The notes below the pieces were generated by a model. That model made no database searches, was not told the origin of the DNA, and saw nothing but the letters and a program-made list of their open reading frames with translations. From contig NZ_CP102770.1 of assembly GCF_038561935.1 (NCBI RefSeq), positions 7,378,001-7,442,000 of the forward strand: a stretch of 64,000 nucleotides of DNA, written 5' to 3'. Origin of the DNA: Myxococcus stipitatus. GTDB taxonomy: Bacteria > Myxococcota > Myxococcia > Myxococcales > Myxococcaceae. This document shows, in pieces, positions 1 through 8,549 of this stretch; the first letter of the stretch is position 1; each line of letters starts with the position of its first letter. Both the position numbers and the translations under genes were made by a program.

Positions 1-513
1 CCGAAGCGGCCGGGCCAGTTCAACGCCGAGGGCATGGAGGCCTGGCGCTGGAACACCGCGGCCTCGCTCCTGGGCGTCTGGGACCGCTCCATTCCCATGG
101 AGGACAAGTCGCAGTGGCGCTCACCGGAGGTCGCCGAGTCGCTGCAGCGGGAGGCGCTCGCGAGCGACACGCTGTCGGGCTCGCGCACGCCCCCCGCGTT
201 CCGCGCGCCGTCGGGAGCGCTGGAGGACAGCTTCTACCTGGCCACCGGCCGGCAGCTCTGGGACGCGGCCTCCATCACCTCGCGCGTCCTCATCATCCGC
301 TCGGAGAAGGACTTCTGGAGCCGGCCCGAGGACGTCACGGTCCTCCAGGAGCACCTGGTGCATGCCGCGTCGGTGAAGGCCATCGTGATTCCCGAGGCCA
401 CCCACTTCGTGCACCTGGACCGCCCGGAGCGAGGCCGGGACCTCTTCCTTCGCGAGGTCCTCGGCTTCTTCTCCCCGACGCAGGCGACGCCCGCGCCGGG
501 AGCGGGGCAGTAG
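1..513 (+). CDS. alpha/beta hydrolase, C-terminal part (5' end outside window)
   Basis: The reading frame is open from the first base, so only the last ~170 residues are seen and the true start lies upstream. The C-terminal half of an alpha/beta-hydrolase fold is recognisable: a strand RVLIIRSEKDFW carrying the usual acid residue (Asp after SEK), then THFVHLDRPERG with the expected catalytic His near the end. The nucleophile elbow is not in the window, so the substrate class (lipase, esterase, haloperoxidase-like) cannot be told. It ends 9 bp before the stop of the convergent M28 peptidase gene. Confidence 0.75.
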   Translation, partial: PKRPGQFNAEGMEAWRWNTAASLLGVWDRSIPMEDKSQWRSPEVAESLQREALASDTLSGSRTPPAFRAPSGALEDSFYLATGRQLWDAASITSRVLIIRSEKDFWSRPEDVTVLQEHLVHAASVKAIVIPEATHFVHLDRPERGRDLFLREVLGFFSPTQATPAPGAGQ

Positions 514-522
514 CCCGGGGGC

Positions 523-2136
523 CTACGGCGTCCCCTCCCGAGCCGCTTCCGCGGGCGTCGTCTCGAACCTGCGGAAGAAGCTGGTCTCCTTGTAGTGGGG
601 ACGCTCGGGCGCGTTGCCCACGAGGAGCGAGAGGTCCGCGAGGAACTTGACGAACTTCGCGGCCGCCTCGCGGTCCATCGGCTGACGCATGTCATCCGCG
701 GGCGCGTGGTAGTACTTCGTGTACCACTCCTGCATCAGGCGCTCCTGCGCGGAGCCCGCAATCGGGCTGAACTTGAAGGACAGGGCGGGCACACCCTTGC
801 GGACGAAGGCGTACTGGTCGCTGCGGATGAACAGCATGCGGTCGGGCTCGGGGTCCGGCACCAGCTTCACGCCATGGGAGGTCGCCACCTGCTGGAGCGG
901 CGCCTCCAGGGTGGACTCGTCCTGGCCGTAGGCCACCATCTGCGTGAGCGGGAACAGCGGCATGAACATGTCCATGTTGAGGTTGGCGACGATGGAGGAC
1001 AGCGGCACCGTCGGCTTCGCCGCGAAGTAGCGCGCCCCCAACAGGCCCTTCTCCTCCGCCGTCACCAGCAGGAAGAGGATGGAGCGCTTCGGCTTCGCCG
1101 CCTGGAGTGCGCGCGCGACCTCCAGCACCGCCGCCACGCCCGTGGCGTTGTCCATGGCGCCATTGAAGATGGCATCCCCCTTCACGGGGACGCCGACGCC
1201 GACATGGTCCAGGTGCGCGGTGAGCACCACGTACTCCTTCGCGAGCGTGGCATCACTTCCGGGGAGCATCCCCACGACGTTCGGAGACTTCACCGGGGCG
1301 AGCGTCCGCTCGGACCGGGCCTCCAGCCGGGTGGGCATGTCGAAGTGCGGCAGCGGCTTGTTCGCGTTCGCCAGCGCCACCACGTCCTTGAAGGAGTACG
1401 GCGAGCCGGCGAACAGCTTCTCCGCGTGCTTGTTGTTGAAGACGACGCTGAGCTTCATTCCCTGGGTCTCGACCAGCGCGGGGTCGGCGAAGTCCATGGA
1501 GGGCTCGAAGCGCGCCCCGGCGATGCGCGACCAGGGCATCTCCTCCATCTTCGGATTGAACAGCACCACGACGCCCACGACACCCGCCTTGCGGAGCGCC
1601 TTGACCCGCTCCGCGGTGGCGCTGTGGTGTGCCCGGAGGGGCCCGGGGATATGCGCGGGGCCGCCGTAGAGGAACACGGCCAGCTTGCCCTTGAGGTCCA
1701 TGCCGGCGAAGTCGTCGTGCCCCGCCTCGGGAATCGAGAGGGCATTGCCCACGAACGCCAGGGGCGCATCCACCTCCCCCGCCTCGCCCAGGTGCTGCGA
1801 GATGAAGGCCTCATTCCCGTGGGTCAGCGGGAGGCGCTTGCCACCTCGCACCAGGGTCAGCTTCGCGCTGGATTCCGTCAGCCGCTTCGAGACCAGCTCC
1901 ACTTCCTGGAAGTAGCTGTCACCCGCGCCCGGCTTGATGCCCATCGCCGCGAGCTGCTCGGCGACATAGTTCGCGGCCTTCTGGTAGCCCTCGCGGCCCG
2001 GCTCCCGTCCCTCCATCGAGTCATCCGCGAGCACGCGGACGTGGCTCCACCAGCGCTCGGCCTCGGAAGAAGGGCTGGCGAACGCCAGGGAAGGCAAGAG
2101 CCACAGCGAGAGGAGTGGGGGCGCACGGCGTGACAT
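523..2136 (-). CDS. secreted M28-family zinc aminopeptidase with PA domain
   Basis: 537 residues. The start at 2136 was chosen over an upstream in-frame start because AGGAG lies 6 nt before it and a signal peptide (MSRRAPPLLSLWLLPSLAFA) follows directly. The peptidase core carries the five M28 metal ligands: H308 (AHLDHVG), D329 (MDNATG), E361/E362 (AEEKG), D389 (NLNMDM) and H477 (YHAPADD). Residues ~110-260 resemble an inserted protease-associated (PA) domain. M28 enzymes of this layout are exported di-zinc exopeptidases releasing N-terminal residues from peptides, which fits a predatory, proteolytic lifestyle. The substrate is not predictable. Confidence 0.9.
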   Translation of the reverse strand: MSRRAPPLLSLWLLPSLAFASPSSEAERWWSHVRVLADDSMEGREPGREGYQKAANYVAEQLAAMGIKPGAGDSYFQEVELVSKRLTESSAKLTLVRGGKRLPLTHGNEAFISQHLGEAGEVDAPLAFVGNALSIPEAGHDDFAGMDLKGKLAVFLYGGPAHIPGPLRAHHSATAERVKALRKAGVVGVVVLFNPKMEEMPWSRIAGARFEPSMDFADPALVETQGMKLSVVFNNKHAEKLFAGSPYSFKDVVALANANKPLPHFDMPTRLEARSERTLAPVKSPNVVGMLPGSDATLAKEYVVLTAHLDHVGVGVPVKGDAIFNGAMDNATGVAAVLEVARALQAAKPKRSILFLLVTAEEKGLLGARYFAAKPTVPLSSIVANLNMDMFMPLFPLTQMVAYGQDESTLEAPLQQVATSHGVKLVPDPEPDRMLFIRSDQYAFVRKGVPALSFKFSPIAGSAQERLMQEWYTKYYHAPADDMRQPMDREAAAKFVKFLADLSLLVGNAPERPHYKETSFFRRFETTPAEAAREGTP

Positions 2137-2263
2137 GGGGGACTCCTGGAGACAGGTCTGCCAGGAGACAACGGGCGACAGGCGCCCCCATTTCCTCAAA
2201 CCGCGAGGAGGTCACGACACGATGCGCGGACTCCGAGCAGGGGCCCGGAGCGCGGACGACCGT

Positions 2264-3187
2264 TCATTCACGTGGAAGACTGAGGCTCCCCACGCAGGTC
2301 CACTGGGCGGGGTCGTTCTTGAGCATGTGCTCCAACATGCGGGGGCTGCTGCGCGTGTGCCCATTCATGGGGATGATGGGCTGTGAGTCCGGAACGATGG
2401 CCGCCCCTTCTCCGTAGGCCCGGATGACGAGCTGCGAGCAGAAGAAGTCCTTCTTGTCCTGCTCGCTGTACGACCTCCCATCGCCCGTCCAGAACTTGGC
2501 GGTGTCGGACTTTCCCTGCCCCTTGAGGACGGAGACCGCGGCGCCCACCGTCGCATACGCGCCGTAGCCCGGCACCACGTCGTCCGTGCCCATGGCCGTG
2601 TGGTGCTCGGCCATGTCCACCGCGCGCTGCGCGACGTCCGGGTTGTTGAAGCGGTAGATTTGATAGGTGCAGCCCGTCTCCACGGGCGACTTGGACAGGC
2701 CCGTCCCGACCGCCTCGAGCAGGTGTCCTTCGCCCTTGTAGATGGCGGCGTGCACGGTCTCGCTGCTCCCCTTCGAGCCGCTGATTCCCTGGAGCGACTG
2801 TCCCGCCTTGATGACCTTGTGGACGCTGTTCTCCACGCCGACCTTGAGCAGCACGTCCCCAGGCCGAAGGTCAGCGAGCGTCAGGGCACGTGGAGCCGTG
2901 GAGACCTGCGCCACGCTCGTCGTGGCATCAACGGGGCTTCGAGGGGCGTTGTAGAGCGCCGGCGCACCTGCCCGACGCGGCACGTGCGTCTGCGGCTGTG
3001 AGGACGTCTGGGCAGGCTGCGAGGCCGTGGAGAACTCGGAGTCCTGGTGGGGGAGTGACTGGGACGTCGTCGCCTGCGCCTGGGTCGTGGCCTGCGTCTG
3101 GGTCGTCGCCTGCGTTTCGCTCGTGGCTTGAGACTGCTGCGGTGCCTGGCTCGACTGCGTCCGTTGTGCACCACCGCGAACTCGCAT
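2264..3187 (-). CDS. permuted NlpC/P60-like (YiiX-type) cysteine hydrolase with Gln/Thr-rich N-terminus
   Basis: About 307 residues. The first ~90 residues are low complexity, with repeated QATT/QATSETQ units, and no signal peptide is visible. The C-terminal ~210 residues fit the circularly permuted NlpC/P60 (YiiX/YebB-like) fold: a LRPGDVLLKVG strand, a His in ETVHAAIYKGEG, and the putative nucleophile Cys late in the domain in FFCSQLVIRAYG. Such enzymes cleave amide or thioester bonds (peptidoglycan peptides, lipids or protein substrates). The two ATGs are three codons apart and 3187 is the inner one (MRVRGG). The Gln/Thr tail resembles linkers of effector-like proteins, but no secretion genes adjoin it. 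Confidence 0.7.
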   Translation of the reverse strand: MRVRGGAQRTQSSQAPQQSQATSETQATTQTQATTQAQATTSQSLPHQDSEFSTASQPAQTSSQPQTHVPRRAGAPALYNAPRSPVDATTSVAQVSTAPRALTLADLRPGDVLLKVGVENSVHKVIKAGQSLQGISGSKGSSETVHAAIYKGEGHLLEAVGTGLSKSPVETGCTYQIYRFNNPDVAQRAVDMAEHHTAMGTDDVVPGYGAYATVGAAVSVLKGQGKSDTAKFWTGDGRSYSEQDKKDFFCSQLVIRAYGEGAAIVPDSQPIIPMNGHTRSSPRMLEHMLKNDPAQWTCVGSLSLPRE

Positions 3188-3346
3188 GTCACCCATGAAG
3201 CCTCTCCCGTGCGGACTTGAGCCGCCAGCGCTGGGCGATGCGTCAGGGGCCCCAAAGCCCTCCCGACAACCCTCGCCCTGACGGAGCCGGACGCTAGGGC
3301 ACGAATCTCGTCCCGAGCAAGTGTCGCGCAGAGGCGGAGACGACGC

Positions 3347-3820
3347 TCAGCGCTTCAGCGGATCTCCATGCTTCTCGTTGAGCACCAGGGCCTGGCGAAC
3401 CAACGCTCCGAGTGAAGCCGGCGGCCGCTGGCCTGACTGGAGTCGCAGGTACCGCATCCCGGTGCCCTCCCCCTCCAGGATGTTCTCTGCGTCCTTCATC
3501 TGCCCGCCGCGCCAGAAGCCGATCAACACATGCGACCTGGCGGGCTTCACCAGCACGAAGGGCCCCGCGTGGTCCCAGATGGGATGGCCCCACTTCACAT
3601 AGGTCGACGCCTGGGGCGCCTCGGCCGCGAAGAGCGCGGCGAGCTCCCGCACGAGTTCCTGCTGCCACGACTCGAGCTTCCCGATGAACGCCTCCACCGC
3701 CGCCCCCTGCGACACGGGTGCCGCCGCCTTGGGGGCCTTCTTCGCCACGGGGGTCTTCTTCGCCACGGGGGCCTTCTTCGTCGCCGTCTTCCGGGGTGCA
3801 GCCTTCTTCGCGGTCGCCAT
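3347..3820 (-). CDS. DUF1801 domain protein with Lys/Ala-rich N-terminal tail
   Basis: 157 residues. The first ~40 residues are a histone-H1-like basic tail of repeated KK-AP/VAKK units, which probably binds nucleic acid. Residues ~43-155 are a DUF1801 (YdhG-like) domain, recognisable by YVKWGHPIW, HVLIGFWRG and GMRYLRLQS. The biochemical role of DUF1801 is not established. It is divergent from the large secreted protein starting at 3978, leaving ~157 bp for both promoters. Confidence 0.8.
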   Translation of the reverse strand: MATAKKAAPRKTATKKAPVAKKTPVAKKAPKAAAPVSQGAAVEAFIGKLESWQQELVRELAALFAAEAPQASTYVKWGHPIWDHAGPFVLVKPARSHVLIGFWRGGQMKDAENILEGEGTGMRYLRLQSGQRPPASLGALVRQALVLNEKHGDPLKR

Positions 3821-3977
3821 GGGCCAGGTGCTCGCTCTCGTTGAAATCCGTTCGGTGCTTCAGCCCGGCGACGAACAACGCCAGGGGCGATCGACACGCT
3901 GCTGGAAAATCGTCATCAACCAGCTCGCGCCGCGACGACGTAAGGGCGTGGACACCGGTGTCCCCGAGGCCACATCC

Positions 3978-6179
3978 ATGCGCCATCTCCCACCCCGCTC
4001 CAGTGCCGCACCTCCACGTCCCTCCTCCTGGCGTCGCACCGCGTCGCGACTCGCCGGCGCCGGGCTGCTCCTCGCGAGCCTGAACCCCGCCCTCGCGAGC
4101 GCCCCTCACTCGGAGCGCGGCGGACTCCAGACCACCGCCCTGGCCGACCAGCCCTCCTCCACCGCCGCGGTGCTCGACCCGCTCCGCTCGCTGGCCATCA
4201 CCGACTTCCAGACCCTCTCCCTCTTCAGTCTCCAAGAGGTGATGAACCAGCTCACCCAGCAGGGCACCTCCCCGGACTTCACCAGCGAGCAGCTCTTCCG
4301 CCAGCTCTGGGACACCCAGAACCCCGCGCCGGGCCAGCCCGACCTCCCCCACGGCGCACACTGCAGCGACAACGGAGGCACCCTCAACGGCGCGCCCTAC
4401 ACCTGCCGTCCCAATGAGGGCGCGGAAGCCATCCTGGGCCCCGAGTCCGTCATGGCCCGCTACAACCCCATCGGGCTCTTCAACCGCTTCGACCTCGCCC
4501 CTCCGGACGGCGCCAACTGCGGCGAGTACCGCATCGTCTTCGCCCGCGGCTTCGGCTCCAACAAGCGCAACCTGGTCATCTTCGAAGCCGTCGTCCCCAA
4601 TCCTCGCCCGGACCTGGGCCTGGAAGGCTGTCGCCCCATCGCCCAGACCTGGGCCAGCCTCTCCACCCTCACCGACCCCGTGGCCCGGGGTGCCCTCGTG
4701 AAGTCCTTCTTCATGGATGCCACCGGCCCGGGCCAGCCCCCCGTCATCCACATCAATCACCTCGGCAACAACGCGCTGCGCGCGGGACAGATTCGAACCA
4801 ACCAGTTCATCCAAGGCCCGGGAGCCTCCTTCCCGTGGCTGCTCCGCGAGTTCAAGCTCCGGCAGCAGTGCCTCCCCGGCGGAAGCTGCCCGCTGCGCTT
4901 CGTGCCCGTCACCGTCAAGGCCAACCCTCGCGGCGACTTCTTCGACGTCCGCAACACCAGCCCGCTCGCGGTGGGCTTCCGGGCGCACTTCATCACCCAG
5001 GTGGCGAGCCTCGCGGTCAATGACATCAACCGCTTCAACTACGAGGTCCCCGACCTCTACAACGCGGCCCAGAGCAACTCGGAGGGAATGCTCGACTCGG
5101 ACAACTACCTCCACCAGTTCCTCCTCGCGCCGCCCAACAATCCCTTCGCGCAGGCCATCACCACGGAGCTCCAGCGCATCGGCAGCACGCTGCGCCCCGA
5201 GCACATCGTCGCCCGCGCCCAATCCTTGTCCTGCGCGGGTTGCCACAACCTCAGCAGCAACACGGACCTGGGGGGCCCCGTCAGCTTCTTCCCCGACCTG
5301 CGCTCCGCCTTCACCCACAACACGGAGCTGCCCGCGGATGGGTTTCCGCCCGAGGACCCGCACTTCACGCTCTCCAACCTGGTGCAGGCGACCTTCCTCC
5401 CCTTCCGCCAGCAGCTCCTGGGCGCCTTCCTCGACACGCCCGCGCTCGGCGTGCTCCAGCATCACCTCGACTCGAGGATTCGCACGGTGGTCGCCGGGCA
5501 GCCCTTCACCGCCGAGGTGACGGTCAGCAACACGGGCACCACGCTCTGGAGTCCGGGCAATGCCACGCGCGGCGTCTCGCTGGATGGCGTGCAGGACCTG
5601 ACGCTCTCGCCGGGCGAGACCCTCCTGCTCGGCCAGCGCAAGACGTTCACCCTCACCCTCACCGCCCCCATGGCGCCCGGAAGCAAGACCTACCGGTGGC
5701 GCATGCAGCGCGACGGCGTGCCGTTCGGCGACGAGCTGCGCGTCACCGTGTTCGTGAGGATTCCCGCGTTCGGCGCGGAGCTCGTCGCGCAGAGCCCGGT
5801 CCCCGACACGCTCGCCAACGGCGAGGCCTTCCAATTCTCCGTCCGCATGCGCAACCGAGGCACCCAGACGTGGAGCCCGCAGCAGCCCGTGGAGCTGGTC
5901 TCCCAGCATCCCACGGAGAACCTCATCTGGGGCGTGGCGCGAATCCCGCTGCAGCCGTCCCAGGTGGTCGCGCCGGGAGAGGAGGCCACCTTCACCTTCA
6001 CCGCCGTCGCCCCGTTCCTGACCGGGAGCTACCCGTTCGAATGGCGGCTCGCCCAGGGGACCTCGATGTTCGGCCCGAGCACGACCCCGCGCACCGTCAC
6101 CGTCACGCCGCCCCTCACGTGCGACAGCTGCACCTGGGGACTCGACTGCCCGCAGACGTGCCCGCCGCCCATCGAGTAG
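3978..6179 (+). CDS. large secreted protein with CxxCH motif and two NBR1-like Ig domains
   Basis: 733 residues. The frame is open upstream to 3684, but that part is antisense to the DUF1801 gene; the ATG at 3978 precedes a long signal peptide ending near LNPALASA. Residues ~30-470 form a domain I cannot name, with LDPLRSLAITD, LFRQLWDTQNPAPG and GLFNRFDLAP blocks and one haem-type C419-AG-C422-H423. Two beta-sandwich domains follow at ~505-595 and ~596-711 (NTGTTLWSPG...YRWRMQRDG; RNRGTQTWSPQ...FEWRLAQG), resembling the NBR1 FW/Ig-like domain. The end is Cys-rich. A close paralogue lies at 27249-29036. It may be an exported haem or redox protein; function unknown. Confidence 0.75.
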   Translation: MRHLPPRSSAAPPRPSSWRRTASRLAGAGLLLASLNPALASAPHSERGGLQTTALADQPSSTAAVLDPLRSLAITDFQTLSLFSLQEVMNQLTQQGTSPDFTSEQLFRQLWDTQNPAPGQPDLPHGAHCSDNGGTLNGAPYTCRPNEGAEAILGPESVMARYNPIGLFNRFDLAPPDGANCGEYRIVFARGFGSNKRNLVIFEAVVPNPRPDLGLEGCRPIAQTWASLSTLTDPVARGALVKSFFMDATGPGQPPVIHINHLGNNALRAGQIRTNQFIQGPGASFPWLLREFKLRQQCLPGGSCPLRFVPVTVKANPRGDFFDVRNTSPLAVGFRAHFITQVASLAVNDINRFNYEVPDLYNAAQSNSEGMLDSDNYLHQFLLAPPNNPFAQAITTELQRIGSTLRPEHIVARAQSLSCAGCHNLSSNTDLGGPVSFFPDLRSAFTHNTELPADGFPPEDPHFTLSNLVQATFLPFRQQLLGAFLDTPALGVLQHHLDSRIRTVVAGQPFTAEVTVSNTGTTLWSPGNATRGVSLDGVQDLTLSPGETLLLGQRKTFTLTLTAPMAPGSKTYRWRMQRDGVPFGDELRVTVFVRIPAFGAELVAQSPVPDTLANGEAFQFSVRMRNRGTQTWSPQQPVELVSQHPTENLIWGVARIPLQPSQVVAPGEEATFTFTAVAPFLTGSYPFEWRLAQGTSMFGPSTTPRTVTVTPPLTCDSCTWGLDCPQTCPPPIE

Positions 6180-6191
6180 CGCGAGTGAGGC

Positions 6192-6219
6192 GGGCCCGTC
6201 TGGCGAGACAGACGGGCCC
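6192..6219. terminator. bidirectional hairpin terminator
   Basis: Perfect 11-bp inverted repeat (GGGCCCGTCTG/CAGACGGGCCC) with a 6-nt loop, followed on the plus strand by a pyrimidine run (GGTCTCTTCTC). It sits between two convergent genes. Confidence 0.75.
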
Positions 6220-6228
6220 GGTCTCTTC

Positions 6229-7053
6229 TCAGAAGGAAGGCTCGACGGCGCGGGTGAGGCCCAGCGTGTCCGCGTAGCTGTGCAGTCCGCGGATGTGATT
6301 GCCGCCGTCCACCGCCAGGGTATCGCCCGTCACCCAGGACGCCAGGTCGCTGCAGAGGAACGACACGACCTTGGCCACGTCCTCCGGCTCACCGCAGGGC
6401 TTGCCGAGCGGCGTGTGGGCCAGGAACTCGCGCCCCATGGGGCCCGTGAGGAGGCCCGCGCCTTCCGCGAGCGGCGTGCGGATGGCCCCCGGCGCCACGA
6501 CGTTCACCCGGATGCCATGCCGCCCCAGCTCCGAGGCCGCGACCTTCGAGAAGTTCGCCAGCGCCGCCTTGGAAGCGCAGTAGTGGGCGAGCCCGTCCGT
6601 CACGGCCGTCTGGTTCAGCGAGGAGATGTTGACGATGGAGCCCGGCTGCTTCGCGGCGACCAGCGCCTTCGCCAGCAGCTGGGTGAACAGGAAGGGCCCC
6701 TTGAGGTTGATGGCCATGACCTGGTCGAACTCCTCGACGGGCAGCTCCAGGACCGGCCGCAGCGTCGCCGTCCCCGCGTTGTTCACGAGGATGCCCGGGA
6801 GGCCGAACTCACGCGTCGCCAGCTCGATGGCGCGCGCCACGTCCTCCGACCGGACCACGTCTCCCGCGAAAGCCACGGCCCGCGTGCGCCCCTCCGCCGA
6901 CTTGTTGAGCTCCGCGGCGGCCGCCTCCACCTTCTCCCGCGTCCGCCCGAAGAGCAGCACGTTGGCGCCGTCCCGCATGAGCCGCGAGGCGATTCCCAAG
7001 CCGATGCCCTGTCCCGCGCCCGTCACGATGGCACTGCTCGATACCAGCTTCAT
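6229..7053 (-). CDS. short-chain dehydrogenase/reductase (SDR)
   Basis: 274 residues. The start at 7053 is set by AGGAG 6 nt upstream and by the Rossmann strand beginning right after it; the extra N-terminal sequence of the open frame is not SDR-like. Classical SDR motifs: TGAGQGIG (residues 11-18, cofactor), NNAG, catalytic Y158-x3-K162 (YCASK), and a C-terminal SWVTGDTLAVDGG loop. These are cytosolic NAD(P)-dependent oxidoreductases of alcohols or ketones. Nothing nearby fixes the substrate. Confidence 0.9.
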   Translation of the reverse strand: MKLVSSSAIVTGAGQGIGLGIASRLMRDGANVLLFGRTREKVEAAAAELNKSAEGRTRAVAFAGDVVRSEDVARAIELATREFGLPGILVNNAGTATLRPVLELPVEEFDQVMAINLKGPFLFTQLLAKALVAAKQPGSIVNISSLNQTAVTDGLAHYCASKAALANFSKVAASELGRHGIRVNVVAPGAIRTPLAEGAGLLTGPMGREFLAHTPLGKPCGEPEDVAKVVSFLCSDLASWVTGDTLAVDGGNHIRGLHSYADTLGLTRAVEPSF

Positions 7054-7229
7054 GATGACTCCTGTTTCAGGGGGACGACCCGCAACCCGGGCGGCAAGTC
7101 CGCCTCGCGCCCCCGCGCGAACGAGCCTGCCGGGCACGCGGCCCAAAGACAATCTCCCTCAAGAAAGAGCAGCAAACCCGCCCAGCCATCCCTAGAGTGC
7201 GAAGCCTTCTTCCCGAGAAGGAACCCTTC

Positions 7230-8549
7230 ATGACCTGGAAAGTCTCCCTGGCCGCGCTGGCCCTCACCCTGGCGGCGTGCGCGGAGCCCGAGGACCCGAA
7301 GCCCGCGCCGCCTCGGCCCGTGCGGGCGGTGCTGTTCCCATACATCCCGGACACGGTGGGTGACGGCTTCGCCAGCCTCAAGGCCCGGCTCGAGGCGGAC
7401 TTCGAGCGGGAGCACTCGGACATCGACCTGGACATCGTGTTCGACGCGAACCTGGACACGTATGACCTGGCGGATGACGGCGTCCTGAGCCAGCTCCTCG
7501 GCTCGGGTCCCGCGGCGGCGCAGGTGGTGGAGGTGGACACGCTCATCCTGGGCTCGCTCGCGTCGAAGGGCTGGATTCAGCCCGTGGACATGGAGCCGGA
7601 CACCGTCCACCCCGCCGCCGAGGAGGCCGTCCGCATCTCCGGCACGAGCTACGGCGTGCCCACGTACCTGTGCACCTACGTCGTGTACTCGCGCACCACG
7701 AACATCCGCTCCGCGACCGACGGCGCCTCCCTCGTCGACCTCCTGCGGGCCAGCGCGCCCGGCAAGCGTCCCCTGGCCGCGAACTTCAGCGGAAGCTGGA
7801 CGCTGCCTTCCTCGTACCTGGATGCCTGGAGGGACACACACCCGGCCAGCGCGCTTCCCAGCGCACTCGCCCTGCCCCTGGACTCCACGGCGCTCGCCTC
7901 CTTCGAGACGGTCGTCGACAGCTGCGCGAGCGCGCCGGGCGTCAACCCCTGCCTCGACGGCGACTACGCGGACAACACGGCGGCGGAAGAAGCCTTCGCA
8001 CAAGAGCAGGCCAACGGCTTCATCGGCTACACGGAGCGGCTGGCGACCATCCTGAAGGCCCGTCCTGGGATGGCATTGCCCGAGGTCATCTCGGTGCCGC
8101 TGGGGAAGGGCTCGGCCACCACCGTCTTCGTGGATGCGCTGGTGGTCAACGCGAGCTGCACCGGCCAGTGCGCCGAGGACGCGCGGGCCTTCACCTCATT
8201 CCTCGGCAGCCCGCGGGTGAGAAGCCTCATCGCCTTCAGCGGTGAGGGTCCGCGAGGCACGCTGCCCCGCTACCTGCTCCAGGCCAACCGCGCGTTCTAC
8301 CAGCTCGAGCCCGCGCGCTCGGACAGCATGTATCGCCAGTTCGCGCCCCTGATTGACGGCGCACGTCCCTTCCCCAGCCAAGGGTTCCCCGAGAGCCGCA
8401 AGGCGCTCCAGGCCGCGCTGATGGAAGCGCTGCGAGACACTCGCCAGGGAGGGATGGGAACGGACGTCCGAGCTGAACGTCCGGCCGTGGGACGCGGAGC
8501 CGGTCGCATCGACACCTCGAAGCGCGAGGACTACGTTGTGAGGCAATGA
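7230..8549 (+). CDS. thiaminase I (thiamine pyridinylase)-like lipoprotein
   Basis: 439 residues. ATG at 7230 is followed by a lipoprotein signal with lipobox LAAC (Cys17). The mature part has the periplasmic-binding-protein fold of thiaminase I: it opens with AVLFPYIPD (YPYVPD in the Paenibacillus/Bacillus enzyme as I recall it), has the catalytic Cys in YLCTY (C148), the base Glu in FIGYTER (E269), and a C-terminal PRYLLQANRAFY like PQYLLPARHQVY. Thiaminase I replaces the thiazole of thiamine with another nucleophile, destroying the vitamin. Acylation would hold it in an envelope membrane facing outwards or the periplasm. Its stop overlaps the next start (ATGA), implying translational coupling. 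A plain solute-binding protein is less likely because both catalytic residues are kept. Confidence 0.75.
   Translation: MTWKVSLAALALTLAACAEPEDPKPAPPRPVRAVLFPYIPDTVGDGFASLKARLEADFEREHSDIDLDIVFDANLDTYDLADDGVLSQLLGSGPAAAQVVEVDTLILGSLASKGWIQPVDMEPDTVHPAAEEAVRISGTSYGVPTYLCTYVVYSRTTNIRSATDGASLVDLLRASAPGKRPLAANFSGSWTLPSSYLDAWRDTHPASALPSALALPLDSTALASFETVVDSCASAPGVNPCLDGDYADNTAAEEAFAQEQANGFIGYTERLATILKARPGMALPEVISVPLGKGSATTVFVDALVVNASCTGQCAEDARAFTSFLGSPRVRSLIAFSGEGPRGTLPRYLLQANRAFYQLEPARSDSMYRQFAPLIDGARPFPSQGFPESRKALQAALMEALRDTRQGGMGTDVRAERPAVGRGAGRIDTSKREDYVVRQ

Noticed and set aside
5232..5246. Class c cytochrome assignment for the CxxCH proteins
   Set aside because: Only one CxxCH is present, with no clear distal Met and no cytochrome c fold around it, so haem binding is left as a possibility.
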